Assembly (NCBI RefSeq): GCF_023159225.1
Contig: NC_063168.1
Coordinates: 64,707,398-64,771,397 of the forward strand
Direction: 5' to 3'
DNA length: 64,000 nt
Origin: Perognathus longimembris pacificus
Taxonomy: Eukaryota; Chordata; Mammalia; Rodentia; Heteromyidae
The notes under the pieces were generated by a model. That model worked only from the letters and a program-made list of their open reading frames with translations. It had not been told where the DNA came from and ran no database searches. Shown here one piece after another: positions 24,464 through 34,969 of the stretch. The position numbers were made by a program, and so were the translations under genes. Position 1 is the stretch's first letter, and every line of letters starts with the position of its first letter.

Positions 24464-24633
24464 TGTTGTGCTGGTGGCTTTACTGTGATTTTGTTTGTGT
24501 TTTTTTTGGATATGAGGAAATGAGAATGGCCAAGAGACATATGAAAAAGTGCTCTACATCACTGGCCATAAAGGAAATGCAAATCAAAACAACATTGAGA
24601 TTCCATCTCACCCCAGTAAGAATGTCATATATC

Positions 24634-24896
24634 AAGAAAACTAACAATGGGCTGGGGATATAGCCTAGTGGCAAGAGTGCCTGCCTCGGATACACGAGGC
24701 CCTAGGTTCGATTCCCCAGCACCACATATACAGAAAACGGCCAGAAGCGGCACTGTGGCTCAAGTGGCAGAGTGCTAGCCTTGAGTGGGAAGAAGCCAGG
24801 GACAGTGCTCAGGCCCTGAGTCCAAGGCCCAGGACTGGCCAAAAAAAAAAAACAAAAAAATTAAGCAAAAAAAAAAAAAAAAAGAAAACTAACAAT
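24634..24896 (+). repeat. Young IDL-Geo SINE nested in the L1
   Basis: The SINE occupies 24649-24881. The IDL head starts gggctggggatatag. It has an A box (tagcctagtgg, 24661-24671) and a B box (ggttcgattcc, 24705-24715), an internal Pol III promoter of tRNA type. The Geo monomer follows (gtggctcaagtggcagagtgc..ccaggactggcc), then an A-rich tail. Perfect 15-bp duplications (aagaaaactaacaat) at 24634-24648 and 24882-24896 fix both ends. It is the best near-consensus plus-strand copy in the window. Confidence 0.96.
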
Positions 24897-25349
24897 AACA
24901 GTTGTTGGAGGGGATGTGGCCAAAAGGGAACCCTACTTCATTGTTGGTGGGAATGTAAACTGGTTCAGCCACTCTGGCAAGCAGTATGGAGAGTCCTCAG
25001 AAGGCTAAATGTAGAACTCCCCTATGACCCAGCAACCCCTGGCTTCTTTTTGCTCAAGGCTAGCACTCTGCCACTTGAGCCACAGCACCCCTTCTGGCCG
25101 TTTTCTGTATACGTGGTGCTGGGGAATCGAACCTAGGGCTTCATGTATGGGAGGCAAGCTCTCTTGCCACTAGGCCATATCCCCAGCCCAGCACTTATTC
25201 TTAAATATCAGAGTGGAACAACTAAGCAACTACTTAAGAATACAATAAATATTATACTAAGGTAGCAGAAAAGCACCATGGGAAAACAATGGAAGAAACA
25301 AATCCTGTTATCTTATCCCAAATAAAGTTAAGGTTGGTTTTAGGTTTTT

Positions 25350-25590
25350 AGTTTTGGTGACAGACCTGGGGTTAGAACTCAGGGCCTGGGCACTATCCCT
25401 GAGTTTTTATGCTCAAAGCTAATGCTCTACTACTTGAACCACAGAGGCACTTCTGCCTTTCTTGATAGTCAATTAGAGATAAGAGTTTCATGGTAATTTC
25501 TGCCCATGCTTTTTTGAACCTCCAACTTCAGATCCCAGCCTCCTGAATAGCTAGGATTACAGGCTTGTGAGCCCCTGGCACTCAGTTCTA
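25350..25590 (-). repeat. 7SL-headed SINE with Geo tail
   Basis: On the plus strand the Geo tail is first (ggggttagaactcagggcctgggcactatccctga). The attagagataagagtttca linker and the 7SL-like head (cctcctgaatagctaggattacaggc) follow. Confidence 0.87.
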
Positions 25591-26469
25591 AAACATTTCA
25601 ACATACTATATTCTGCATAGAATAGTTCTCATCCCACAAATAAATGAGCAAACCTAACCAATCTGTACTGCAATATCCTCTATAAAGCTACCTGAGAGAT
25701 AGCAGGTTTAATTAGAAAGAATTTAAACTCCTTTTGTGAATGAGATTTAGCATATTACCTGAACAGCTTTTTCTCCCTCCATAATGTGGTAGTGCAAGAT
25801 CCTTTATAATTCGCTCTTTAGTTTTTAAACTTTTACTCATGGCATCATTAAAGGTTTATTTCTATCCAGGATTTGAATGAAGAATTGTTAGTTCCCTAGG
25901 TACATCAGTTTCAAGCTCAGTGCTATTTCCCTTATTTATAAACTTTCATTCTTTCATTAATTTTCAGTTCATCGTGTGATGAATAATCCATGTGGTTATC
26001 ACCAGTGATGCACAAGAATGTAATTGGGAATAATAGGTGATATGAATGTTAATGGAGGGATGAACTCACTCTGCAGAATTCTAGGTATGAGAAACTGTCC
26101 AGGCACTTCAGCACTCCAAACCCTGTAGTCATTCCCAGAAGAGACAATCTCATCTGGAGTTGCTTATTCATTTCAATTTCAGAAGGCCTTCTTCTGAGCT
26201 CTGGCTTTACTGGAGAACTTGGACTACAATTTATGAAGAATTGCCTTAACATTCCAGGGAAGAGATACCTATTTAAAAATGTGTGTTCCAGAAGCATTCA
26301 ATAATTCTGTGTATAATTAAAAGAGGAACTTCAACTTACAACTAGTTTCTTCCCAAATACTAACTCTTAAAAACAAAAGCTGTTGGCACGATGATGGCTC
26401 TTATCATGTTTTATCTCTAAAAAATATACCCAAGACTATTCTCATATTTTGTTCTGTTTCCTGAGCTTC
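25591..26469. other. Unassigned DNA
   Basis: No repeat or coding signal was recognised. The text just before 26470 may belong to the LTR that follows, whose 5' limit is unresolved. Confidence 0.4.
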
Positions 26470-26768
26470 ACATACAAGCCCTGCCTTCTAGCTCTCTGTC
26501 CACTGTGAAGCATGTGTAAGCTTATAGAATGTCCCCTGGCCCATAAGCTCTGCCCTTGGCAATGCGACTCCACCCCTGGCTACCTGAGACAGAGCACCTC
26601 CCACATTAGTTGCATGAGGGTATAAAGACCCCCCTAAAAGACAGTTCAGGGGCCATTTTTCTTTCCTCTGTGGGAACTTGGCCTTGCTGGTCCTGCTGGC
26701 AATAAACTCTTTTGCTCTACGTGACTTTGTCTATGGTCTGTGGTTCTTCTGGGACAATTTTCCTTTCA
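26470..26768 (+). mobile_element. Probable solo LTR of an endogenous retrovirus
   Basis: It has the U3-R-U5 signal order of a gammaretrovirus-like LTR. A cytosine-rich U3 precedes a TATA box (tataaag at 26621). A polyadenylation signal (aataaa at 26701) lies 80 bp downstream. A GT-rich U5 ends in cctttca at 26768. I find no internal region, primer-binding site or gag/pol/env on either side, so it is best read as a solitary LTR. The 5' end and target-site duplication were not found. A start near 26381 is possible. Confidence 0.7.
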
Positions 26769-27091
26769 GCACGTCCATGTGTGTCTACCACAGTTCAGTG
26801 CATGAGCACAGGGAAGCTCTTAAGTTACAATGATGAACTCTCCAAATGATAAATAGAAAGGTGCTGAGCAAACACCAAACACCTTGGTATTTACTGAGCT
26901 ATGTTAAGGTATCTCCGTTGAGTGGCAACAATGTCTGTGCTGGGAAAAAACAATTTGAATATTTCAAGGGCTTTTATATGTGTGTTCGAGCAGACTAAGA
27001 AACCTCTTTTCTCACCAACAAGTAGAGAAGACAGGACTAACACAGAATCTCACTGATGAAGTAGTAAGGGTTGGGTATATGTTACCAATCT
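26769..27091. other. Unassigned DNA
   Basis: Nothing recognised. Confidence 0.45.
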
Positions 27092-27190
27092 GAAAGGAAA
27101 CAGTACAAGAAATGTACCCAAGGCCTAACATATGAAACTTTAACCTCTCTGTACATCACTTTGACAATAAATAAGAAAACAAAAAACATT
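27092..27190 (+). repeat. LINE-1 extreme 3' end
   Basis: It contains acaagaaatgtaccca, cctaacatatgaaac and ctctgtacatcactttgacaa, then an A-rich tail (aataagaaaacaaaaaac). About 100 bp; a severely 5'-truncated insertion. Confidence 0.85.
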
Positions 27191-28079
27191 TTCCAGGAAA
27201 GGATAGAAATAGATTCCTCTGTATCATCAGCCACGACTGAGAGAACAGATGGGATATGTTTTGTGAAGAATGTGCACTGTTTCAGCTGAAGTTCAACTCA
27301 CAAAAAGTGTGGAGGTTAGAATAGTGTGATACGTTCATGGCATCTGGGGAGCTGTCAATGGAAATTATATCACTGATACAACATGTATTCGAGGGCTCCA
27401 AATCCTAAACAGTTTTAATTAATACATTATGTCCATAAATGAAGATAGCATTAGGAATCTCACCCAGAGCTATTCATAATGTGGGGGTGGGGTGGGGTGA
27501 GGTATGAGGAACAGGAAAGAGAGAACAATAGAGGGAATTAATCTGATTGAAAGCTAATGTATCACATGCAAAAAAACCTGTGGCTCAATTGTTATGTACT
27601 ACATAGTCAACTAACAGGAAATTATAACAGCCTCTGTTTGGGTGACAGTTGCAACAGGAGTGGAAAGGGTGAATAGGAATGATGAGACGGGGTCAGTTTG
27701 ATTATTTTATCAGTATACATGATTATAGAACAAAAGAACTTGTTGAAATAGCTTTGAGAAGGGGGAGGGGATAACATTGCCACGGAGCAGATGAACATGT
27801 TTGGGTACATTGTACACAGGGATAAATTATTACAGTTAAAACCTTCTTTCTTCAATTGGTGCATGGTAACTAGAAAGAACTTAATTCAAAATAATTAAAA
27901 ATCATAATCAGTAAACATTTGTGCAACATTTTTATACTACAATTGTATTTTATCAATGTTTTGCAATTACATTTTTATATTTATAAATCCTTATAATTAT
28001 AATTTCTCTTCTGTGATAGGTTGATGTTTTAATAGTTTACTAGAAAATACAACATTTTTTAGCACAGCAAGTAAGTGTA
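27191..28079. other. Unassigned DNA
   Basis: A G-rich stretch (ggggtggggtggggtgagg) lies near 27483. Nothing else was recognised. Confidence 0.45.
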
Positions 28080-28215
28080 GAGAAGGAATAGTTAGATGAG
28101 CAGAAGGAAACTGAAAGTCTAGATTGTGTCTGACACTCCTGTTGTTATGTGACTTTATACAAAACACAGGCTCCCCGGTCCTCTTTTATTTATCTATAAA
28201 ACAAAGGAATTAAAC
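28080..28215 (+). repeat. Possible MIR relic
   Basis: The order gttatgtgactttatacaaa, then ctcttttatttatctataaaacaaag, resembles the core-to-3' part of a MIR SINE. It is weak. Confidence 0.35.
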
Positions 28216-28724
28216 CTACTCTTGTCTACAATCTGGCTCAAAAATAATTTGGCTTACACATTATCACTGAACAAATTAGTTCTCCCTAGTAAGTCCTTTC
28301 AACTTTGCTGTGGCCTAGTGCCAGTGGTCACAGGAAGTGGCTGAGAGTTGGGCTGCCCCCAGGGAGCAGGAAGTAACTGAGAAGCTGTACTCACTCTCTG
28401 AGGGAGGTGAGACACTTTAAAATACCTTTCCAAACCTCATTCCTATTTCACATCTTCCAGAACTGTAATATAATCAGATTGTGAGAAGCTTTAATCTACT
28501 TTGTACTAATTAGAAAACTAATATCCTAGTCACACCATACATACAGTTTGATTTCCCACTTTGTTCCACTACCACAAGCTTTTTCTTTAAAAAAAATATA
28601 TGATTAGCAACAAATGCCCAGAAATCTTTGTCAGATGAGATGTGTCACATGCAGTAAGCTCTGAGTGAAGAATTATGAGATGAATGGAAAATCTAGAGGT
28701 ACTACTAATAAAAAAAACACATGA
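28216..28724. other. Unassigned DNA
   Basis: Nothing recognised. Confidence 0.45.
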
Positions 28725-28990
28725 GGGGCTGGGAATATGACCTAGTGGTAAAGTGCTCGCCTCATATACATGAAGCCCTGGGTTTGATTCCTCTGCACCA
28801 CATATATAGAAAAAGCCAGAAGTGGTGCTGTGGCTCAAGAGGTAGAGTGCTAGCCTTGAGCAAAAAGAAGCCAGGGACAGTGCTCAGACCCTGAGTCCAA
28901 GCCCCAGGTCTGGCAAAACAAAAAACAAAAAAACAAAAAAACAACAAGACAAAACAACAACAACAAAAAAAACACCAAAAAACAAAAAAA
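28725..28990 (+). repeat. IDL-Geo SINE with long CAAAA-type tail
   Basis: The IDL head (ggggctgggaatatgacctagtgg) has a mutated A box (tgacctagtgg) and a B box (ggtttgattcc). The Geo half follows, up to ccccaggtctggc near 28914. The tail is about 75 bp of A-rich (CAAAA/ACA)n. A possible short duplication (aaaaaaaacac) lies near 28711 and 28966. Confidence 0.92.
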
Positions 28991-29409
28991 GTTATAGTTC
29001 CAGTCTAAGAGAACTATGGGAACTCCTGAAAGGCATGGAACATGAAGGCAGTATGATAGTATTAGTATTTTTGGAGGTTGATTGATGTAACAGGAGAATG
29101 TACTAATGAGTCTCTCTGAAGTATTTAAGTGTCCCTGGAATGTAGCATAAACAATAGTAATAATAAAAGTAATAGTAGTTGTCCTCATAATAGTTGTCAT
29201 GGTAGTAATCATCTTTTTGAAGGGAAACAGAGAAAAGGAGAGTAGTTTGTAGGCCATTGCATTAAAGTAGATATGAGGAAATAATTCTTGCCCTAGGCTA
29301 TAGGCAATAGGGAAAAGCCAACCAAGTGCCCAAACAAGACAAATTAGCAAGTCCCATAACACATCATGTAACCTTTTTTGCCCACTACAGCATTTATTGC
29401 TAGCCCCAG
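28991..29409. other. Unassigned DNA
   Basis: AT-rich text with TAA/CAT-type short repeats near 29155-29200. A 170-codon minus-strand frame across 28850-29362 is rejected because it runs into the SINE tail. Confidence 0.45.
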
Positions 29410-29550
29410 GCCTTGCTATTCAATCTGTGACAGAGCACAAGCCCAGATTTTACCTGGGAGCTTATTGGAAATGCAGAATTGCAGGCCTCTCCCCAGACAT
29501 ACTGAATCCAGATCTGCATTTTAATAATTTCTATAGGAGATTCTGGGTCT
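29410..29550. repeat. MER5-like hAT (Charlie) relic
   Basis: The order tttacctgggagcttattgg, aaatgcagaattgcaggcc, ccccagacatactgaatcc and gcattttaataatttctat closely follows a MER5-type element. Strand is ambiguous because the family is quasi-palindromic. Confidence 0.6.
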
Positions 29551-30428
29551 CTGGTTAATAAAAGACATATTTTTAAACTCAGATATAATCTGAGGGGGAT
29601 TAAAGGTAAAACCTTTTTCCTGCCAAAGGCTATTTGTATATTTATAACGTCATTAGGAACCATGCAAAATTATCAATGTGGGCAGACTGGCAGTGGAGAG
29701 CCGAGGAAAGAGCATATAAGTCTGTTTCTACATGTACCAACAATTTCAATGGTTGGCTACGTGGCTTTTCTTACTCCAAAAATTTGAAACTCGTGATAGT
29801 TTTCTGAAAATCTTCAGTACAGATACTTTCTTAACTCTCTTTCTCTTCTTTTAATAACAGCATTTAGGCAACTAATTATAACTATTCTTTAAAATCCTTC
29901 AACTGCATGTACTTCCTAATTCCTTTTACTTATTCTATATTTTAAAAATCATTTAGAACAGTGTGCCTATAAAATGCATTGAATTATATTTTTACTCAGA
30001 GGATTTCTTGAGATTTTTGATAAACTCTATCATATTTCTTCACAGAAAAAATGCATATAAACCCCAGGTAGCAATTTTTTTTCCACACAATTTACTTTTG
30101 AATTGGAAATATATTTCCTTTACATATATTGACTTTAAAAATCTCTACAAATATTATGCTTTTCATTTTCTATGTAAAAAGAAGTGCCTTTATCCTGGGA
30201 AAGGGTGAACAAACCCAAACCGTACAAAATAAATAGAATATAAAACATATTTCTCAGAAGTAAATTTCAATGAGATGCCAACTTTGACATGCAGATGATC
30301 CTGACGTTTTGTTTTGCTTCTAAGAGACACTGAAAACTCTGACTCACAAGGATAAACATAAGCAAATGCACCAGAATCCTATAGCTACATTTCAGATCAA
30401 AGAAGCTTTCTTCAAGGAGCAAGAGAAT

Positions 30429-30430
<2 letters not shown>
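29551..30430. other. Unassigned AT-rich DNA
   Basis: Nothing recognised. Confidence 0.45.

Positions 30431-30459
<29 letters not shown>
30431..30459. repeat. Poly-A run
   Basis: 29 consecutive A residues. The upstream text (30240-30430) was not recognised as a retroelement. Confidence 0.97.
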
Positions 30460-30461
<2 letters not shown>

Positions 30462-30548
30462 CACCCCAACCTCTTTATGTTGAATTCATGCTTATGTATT
30501 CCTTTTCCTTTTCCACAAATCAATTAGGAAATCCTTTTTTCAAAAACT

Positions 30549-30805
30549 CAGGTGGCTGCTTACCAGAGGCTCACGCCTGTAATCCTAGCTACTCAGTAGG
30601 CTGAGATCTGAGGATCGCTGTTCGAAGCCAGCCCAGACAGTAAAGTCCCAGTGAGACTCTTATCTTCAATTAATCACTCAAAAACTGGAAGTACTGCCAT
30701 AGCTCAAGTGATAGGATACTAGTCTTGAGCACAAAGAGATCAGGGACAGAGCCTAGGCCCAGAGTTCAAACCCCACATTTCACATGAAATCAAACAAACA
30801 AAAAA
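30549..30805 (+). repeat. 7SL-headed SINE with Geo tail, best-preserved copy
   Basis: The head has ggctcacgcctgtaatccta, gctactcagtaggctgaga and gaggatcgct, clearly 7SL/B1/Alu-like. A linker (agtgagactcttatcttcaatt) follows. The Geo-type tail (catagctcaagtgataggatact, agtcttgagcacaaagagatc, then ggcccagagttcaaacccc) and an A/C tail (aatcaaacaaacaaaaaaa) complete it. The tail half corresponds to the right monomer of IDL-Geo, so two SINE families in this genome share it. Confidence 0.9.
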
Positions 30806-31087
30806 AACCTCTTCTATATGCTTAGCAATCACTCTGTCACTTCAGCTCACCCCAAGAGCTCGTATTATATTTTGATTCTCAAATAGGGTCTCAAGCTAAC
30901 TTTGTCCTATCTTTAAAGCCCAATTCTCCAATATCCCTACTTCTGCCCTCCACAGTAGCTAGTCAACCTTTATGGAGGTCGGTACCACTGATGTTACCTA
31001 TGTCAGACTGGGAGAAGCTATGAATCAATTCTCTCAGCAGCAACTGTCAATAGTTGTTTGCAGACATAATGGGCTCCTAATTTCTGA

Positions 31088-31191
31088 ATGAGAGGTAGGA
31101 GGATGACATGGAGGAGAAAAACTGAGAAGGGAAAGAAGTGGGAGGGGGAACGAGAGGGAGAAAGAGAGCAGGAGGAGAAGGAGGAAGAAGA
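31088..31191. repeat. Polypurine tract
   Basis: About 100 bp that is almost all A and G on the plus strand (GGGAGG, GAGAAA and GGAGGA units). It is low-complexity DNA, not a gene. Confidence 0.85.
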
Positions 31192-31194
31192 TAA

Positions 31195-31400
31195 CAGTCT
31201 GTACCACTTTTTATTTTTATTGAGCTATATTAAAATCTCTTCATTTTTTAAATTGAAATTTACATTTGTGTGGTTATCTGTATGTAGTTGTACAAAGGAG
31301 TTTCAGTTCAATATGTCAGTTTCTGAGCACACCTGCACCTGGAACAGTGACAAGCATCATTGATATAGGCTCCATCACTATTTTCTCTTCTTCATACATG
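31195..31400 (-). repeat. LINE-1 3'-end fragment
   Basis: A T-rich tail, then gtagttgtacaaaggagtttc, agttcaatatgtcag and ctgagcacacc. This is the minus-strand L1 3' UTR of the subtype also seen at 59.9 kb. Confidence 0.7.
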
Positions 31401-32329
31401 ACGCAAAAGGACGCCAGGAAAAGGTTAAATCATGCCCAGGCAGAACTAACATTTTGTTCTGGATTTCTGTTTACTTAAAAATGATCATTCTTAAGTGGTA
31501 CACATTGCTGTTCCTCCGCCTGAGCATCTATACACCTAAACCAGTTGCTACCTTGCTATGTGCATAGAAAACCTGCAATTCCATTCCACACAAGACTTTT
31601 GAAAACAAATCTCTACATTTCCTCTAAAATACCATAGGTCCTTGAGATTTCTTCAGGCACTTAAAGTACTGTGTAGATACCAAGTAAACTTGCAGCCACT
31701 CTACTAGTTTCCCAAAAGAGAAGGAGCGAGGCCATACCTCACTGCCTATGATTTCAAACTTCTCTGCGGGTGATTTCAAGTTTAGACTTACTTTTTTCTA
31801 AACTTGTTTTTTTTTTTTTTCATACGCGCAGTATTTCATTATGTATGTCTCCCTTTTCCTGGCTGACAGTCCCCGAAGCCTCTAAAGTGAGCCAGCTCTG
31901 GAGATAAGTGACATTTTTGAGGTTCTCCAAAACACTTCTCTCCACATGAACATCATGAATGCTACATAATATATACTGTAAACCAGACACCCAAATACAT
32001 CATTCAAACAGGATGCCAGTTGAGTCTGTCCAGCCTTCTGGATTGAGACAATATGAGATGGCATATAAAATCTTTATGTACCTAGTAACCGAAGAAGCAT
32101 GTTGTAGACATTCAAAGGCAGTGATATGAAATTCCAAACTACTGCTACTATGCATTCTTATAAACCATCCAGGTTCAGTATTAGGTTCTACTCTGTACAG
32201 CTGGTTGTCCAAATAATTTCATATTAATCTTCAACAAGATAAAAGTTACAGAGTCTGTTACTAACTCTGTGTGTGTGCACAGGTATACACGTGGGTATAC
32301 ACACCACTCAGAAGCTTGAAAGCAGGGCC
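31401..32329. other. Unassigned DNA
   Basis: Nothing recognised apart from a poly-T run at about 31808-31820. Confidence 0.45.
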
Positions 32330-32520
32330 TCCAGTTCTTTTCTACTGATAGGTGGCACTCCACCACCTGAGGTACATCACTATTGCCAGCTTCTTTCTTG
32401 GTAATTGGCAATAAAAGTCTCACCAACTTTTCTGCCTTGCTGGCTTTGAACCCTGATCCTCAGACCTTAGCATCTTAAGTAGTTAGGATTATTGCAACTA
32501 TGAACCACCAGCACCTGGTG
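32330..32520 (-). repeat. 7SL-headed SINE with Geo tail, decayed
   Basis: The head is clear (gctggctttgaaccctgatcctcaga, then taagtagttaggatt..gaaccaccagcacc). The Geo part is heavily mutated. Confidence 0.72.
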
Positions 32521-32989
32521 GTAATTTTTAGAGAACATTTCTGCTCAGGCAAAGGGAAATTGGTATTTCCATATGCCTACCATGTACTACCTTTCGGATA
32601 CATATTTCATGAAGGGATCACAGTTTCTTTCAACTTAAGATAATCCAAAAGTTAAGGAAAAACAGTGTACCAATTAGAAGAAGTGTCCTCGTGTACTTAG
32701 TTGAAAATCTACCTATCAATAGGACTTGGTTATAAAATTTACTTGCAACATACATATCATAGTTCACTGTCTACCGCCAAATCATAGACTTGATAACAGA
32801 AGGGCTTTTTGTGTTTATTTTCAAGAGTTTTCCTACCCAAACTACTTCCTACTTTGTATTATCGCATTGCCTCTTATAAGTTCCCGAAGTGTCCTTGAGC
32901 AGGCAGGCTTGTTAGTTGACGTCAGTCCCCAATAAAAATGCACTCTTTTGTTCTCAGGAGGAATGAGGGACCTAGGCCACCAGGGCTAG
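32521..32989. other. Unassigned DNA
   Basis: Nothing recognised. Confidence 0.45.
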
Positions 32990-33424
32990 GTCTGGCATTC
33001 AGTCTGTTTACCAAAGACTGCCATTATTCTGTAATTCTCTCTGCTAATTTCTTATGGGAACAAAGCCGTTTGGTTCCCTGATGCTAATGAGCTTAAGGCG
33101 TTTCTCTTGTTTCAGGTCCAAAGCAGGGATTTTTCTTCTTTCCCTTTCCTGTCACCTTCAGGTGAGCTAATCAGCTTGGAGCAGCCATTGCTTTTGGAGC
33201 CTGTGAGTTTCCAGCTCCCCTCCTTACTGCTTCCATCTTTAGCCAGGTCCCTTTTCTTTCCCAAGTCATTTCTGGCTCCTGTTTCCTTTGTATTTGGCCT
33301 CCCGTGTGGATGTCTGATAGCTTTCCTCCTAGAAACCTCTCTGCAGGGATTTCTTTTTTGTTTTCTGAACATGACTTTTAATTACACTTACATTATTTGG
33401 CCATGGCTGCCATGGGAAGTCTGA
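32990..33424 (+). promoter_or_regulatory. Candidate conserved element or cryptic exon
   Basis: The stretch is repeat-free and GC-richer than its surroundings. Near 33037-33095 it has clustered TAAT-type sites (tgctaatttc, gatgctaatgag). At 33103-33167 it has a pyrimidine tract ending in cag, 45 bases, then cag/gtgagc: the pattern of a small internal exon (33117-33161). No adjoining coding exons were recognised, so function is not established. Confidence 0.3.
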
Positions 33425-33821
33425 GTTAATACCGTCGGAAAGCATTCGGATGGTAGCCAAGAAGGTGGCCCGTGTTCCCTTAGAATGGGCCCTCTCTACC
33501 GGGTCATGAAGATGGTCTCCAAGCCACAGTGTCTGGGAAGAACAGGACAGTAACACGCAAGGGGAAACTTGAAAAAAAAAATTGTCTTACTGATTTTTGG
33601 AAAATTCTATTCTGTGCCATCTTCAATGTTTAAAGGTTTTCATGGAAAACTGAATATGTATAAATGCCATCCTATCCAGGTAGGATATGATTTTGAACAC
33701 AGGAAATTGTTCTGTTTGACTCACCAGCTGCCCTCAGTGAAATGTAGATAAGCATGAGTGTTGAACAGGTCTTTTACCTTTTCTTTGGGGTTTTGCTTAA
33801 TTCTTTTAGAAAATTACTTAG

Positions 33822-33822
<1 letters not shown>
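33425..33822. other. Unassigned DNA
   Basis: Nothing recognised. Confidence 0.45.

Positions 33823-33863
<41 letters not shown>
33823..33863. repeat. (GT)n microsatellite
   Basis: About 20 uninterrupted GT units. Confidence 0.98.
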
Positions 33864-33869
<6 letters not shown>

Positions 33870-34969
33870 AGGGAACAATGTCTTGGTAACAACACATATT
33901 TTGAAGATTTATTAATTTATTTTTTAGTTGGTCTATGATGAAGGTTATGGAAAACAACACCAGAATAAAAAAGAGCTCTAATAAACCAAGTTGACATAAA
34001 GGGTCAAAATCGTTAGAAAACCTTTCTTTTAATGCTTATCAACATTTTCAATAAAATATTCACTCCATTTTTATTTAGTAAAACTCAAAAGTAGTCATTC
34101 CTTAATAGAAAATTACAAATAAAATTATCAAATTATCAAAGCCCGCCATTTCATGATTGCATGTAGCTCTTGAAATTAGAGTTTAAACTTATTTTTGTTT
34201 GACAAACCTCCTCCTCCCTCATTTGGAAATGCTTTTCTGTCACATAGTGTACTCCTTGCTCACTTTACAGAAACCTTTATTTCTAGTTCTTATTAGAATA
34301 CACTGCATACAAATAGGAAATCCTATTTAAATGTTGTTAGACTTTAAGAAGTCCCTGATTGTGTGTTTTTCAATTTAATATACATCCTTATCCAATTAAT
34401 TTTGTAAGATGGCCATTATTTTTCTGATATTTCAAAAGACACTTCAAAGCCCCTTAGGAAATCTATCCTCACCAAACAAAAGCAGCATAGTGTCAAAATC
34501 CTAGAATAGATCTCATATATAACAAAGAAAAGTATAGGCAAACGCATTTCTTTGATTTCCCCGTGGACACTTTTGGCCATAGTATTTAAAAGGAGCAATC
34601 CAATGGAAAATGTTTTTCTTGCAAAACTCAAATGCTTGAAACTATCATTTTCCTGGACCTGGGCTCACCTTTACAAACTGCTACTGACTGATCTTCTAAA
34701 CTTGAAAGCTTCTCGTCAAGTGCAAGGCGATGTCTGACTTCACATCCCATCCTTCTCTGTCTGTCTCTTGTAGTCTGTGTCAAGACTTTTATTGTAACAG
34801 AATCAAACATACCAGTGAAGTTAAAGGAGTTGTCCACTTTCACACTAATATTTTTTCTGAAATTGAAGAGTACTTGGATTAAATAAGCAAATGTTACCTA
34901 CACCCTTGTCAGTATCTAATAAAAACTGGGTTAAATTTTTCTTGTTTCATGAATGACCCAGTCTGGCCT
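33864..34969. other. Unassigned AT-rich DNA
   Basis: Nothing recognised. Confidence 0.45.

Larger units (their letters stand above)
23360..25036 (-). repeat. LINE-1 with 5' inversion, inserted in a SINE
   Basis: A minus-strand L1 3' end starts with poly-T at 23360 and runs (apart from a nested insertion) to about 24500. It covers the 3' UTR and the end of ORF2. From about 24515 to 25036 the text is plus-strand L1 ORF2 (gagacatatgaaaaagtgctc, ccatctcaccccagtaagaa, ctcccctatgacccagcaa). In L1 order the inverted piece lies immediately upstream, as twin priming produces. Short host duplications (ccctggctt at 23351-23359 and 25037-25045) bound it. It is itself interrupted by a second L1 and by a SINE. 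Confidence 0.9.
23280..25202 (-). repeat. IDL-Geo SINE, split by a later L1 insertion
   Basis: The left part is 23292-23359: poly-T tail, then the Geo monomer up to ctgtccctggc. The right part is 25037-25190: ccctggcttctttttgctcaagg onward, through the IDL monomer to ccccagccca. The two halves together make one complete SINE. Its own target-site duplication (gcacttattctt) is present at 23280-23291 and 25191-25202, which proves that everything in between arrived later. It is the outermost member of a four-element nest. Confidence 0.93.

Noticed and set aside
24649..24730. tRNA-Ala-like sequence with A and B boxes
   Set aside because: It is the head of an IDL-Geo SINE flanked by target-site duplications, not a functional tRNA gene.
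28850..29362. 170-codon open frame on the minus strand
   Set aside because: The longest frame in the window, but it runs through the SINE tail and AT-rich simple sequence. The translation is low-complexity and phenylalanine-rich, with no domain.
30240..30459. Processed pseudogene ending in a 29-A tail
   Set aside because: The text upstream of the A run has no reading frame or sequence that I recognise as a cDNA copy, and I found no convincing flanking duplication.
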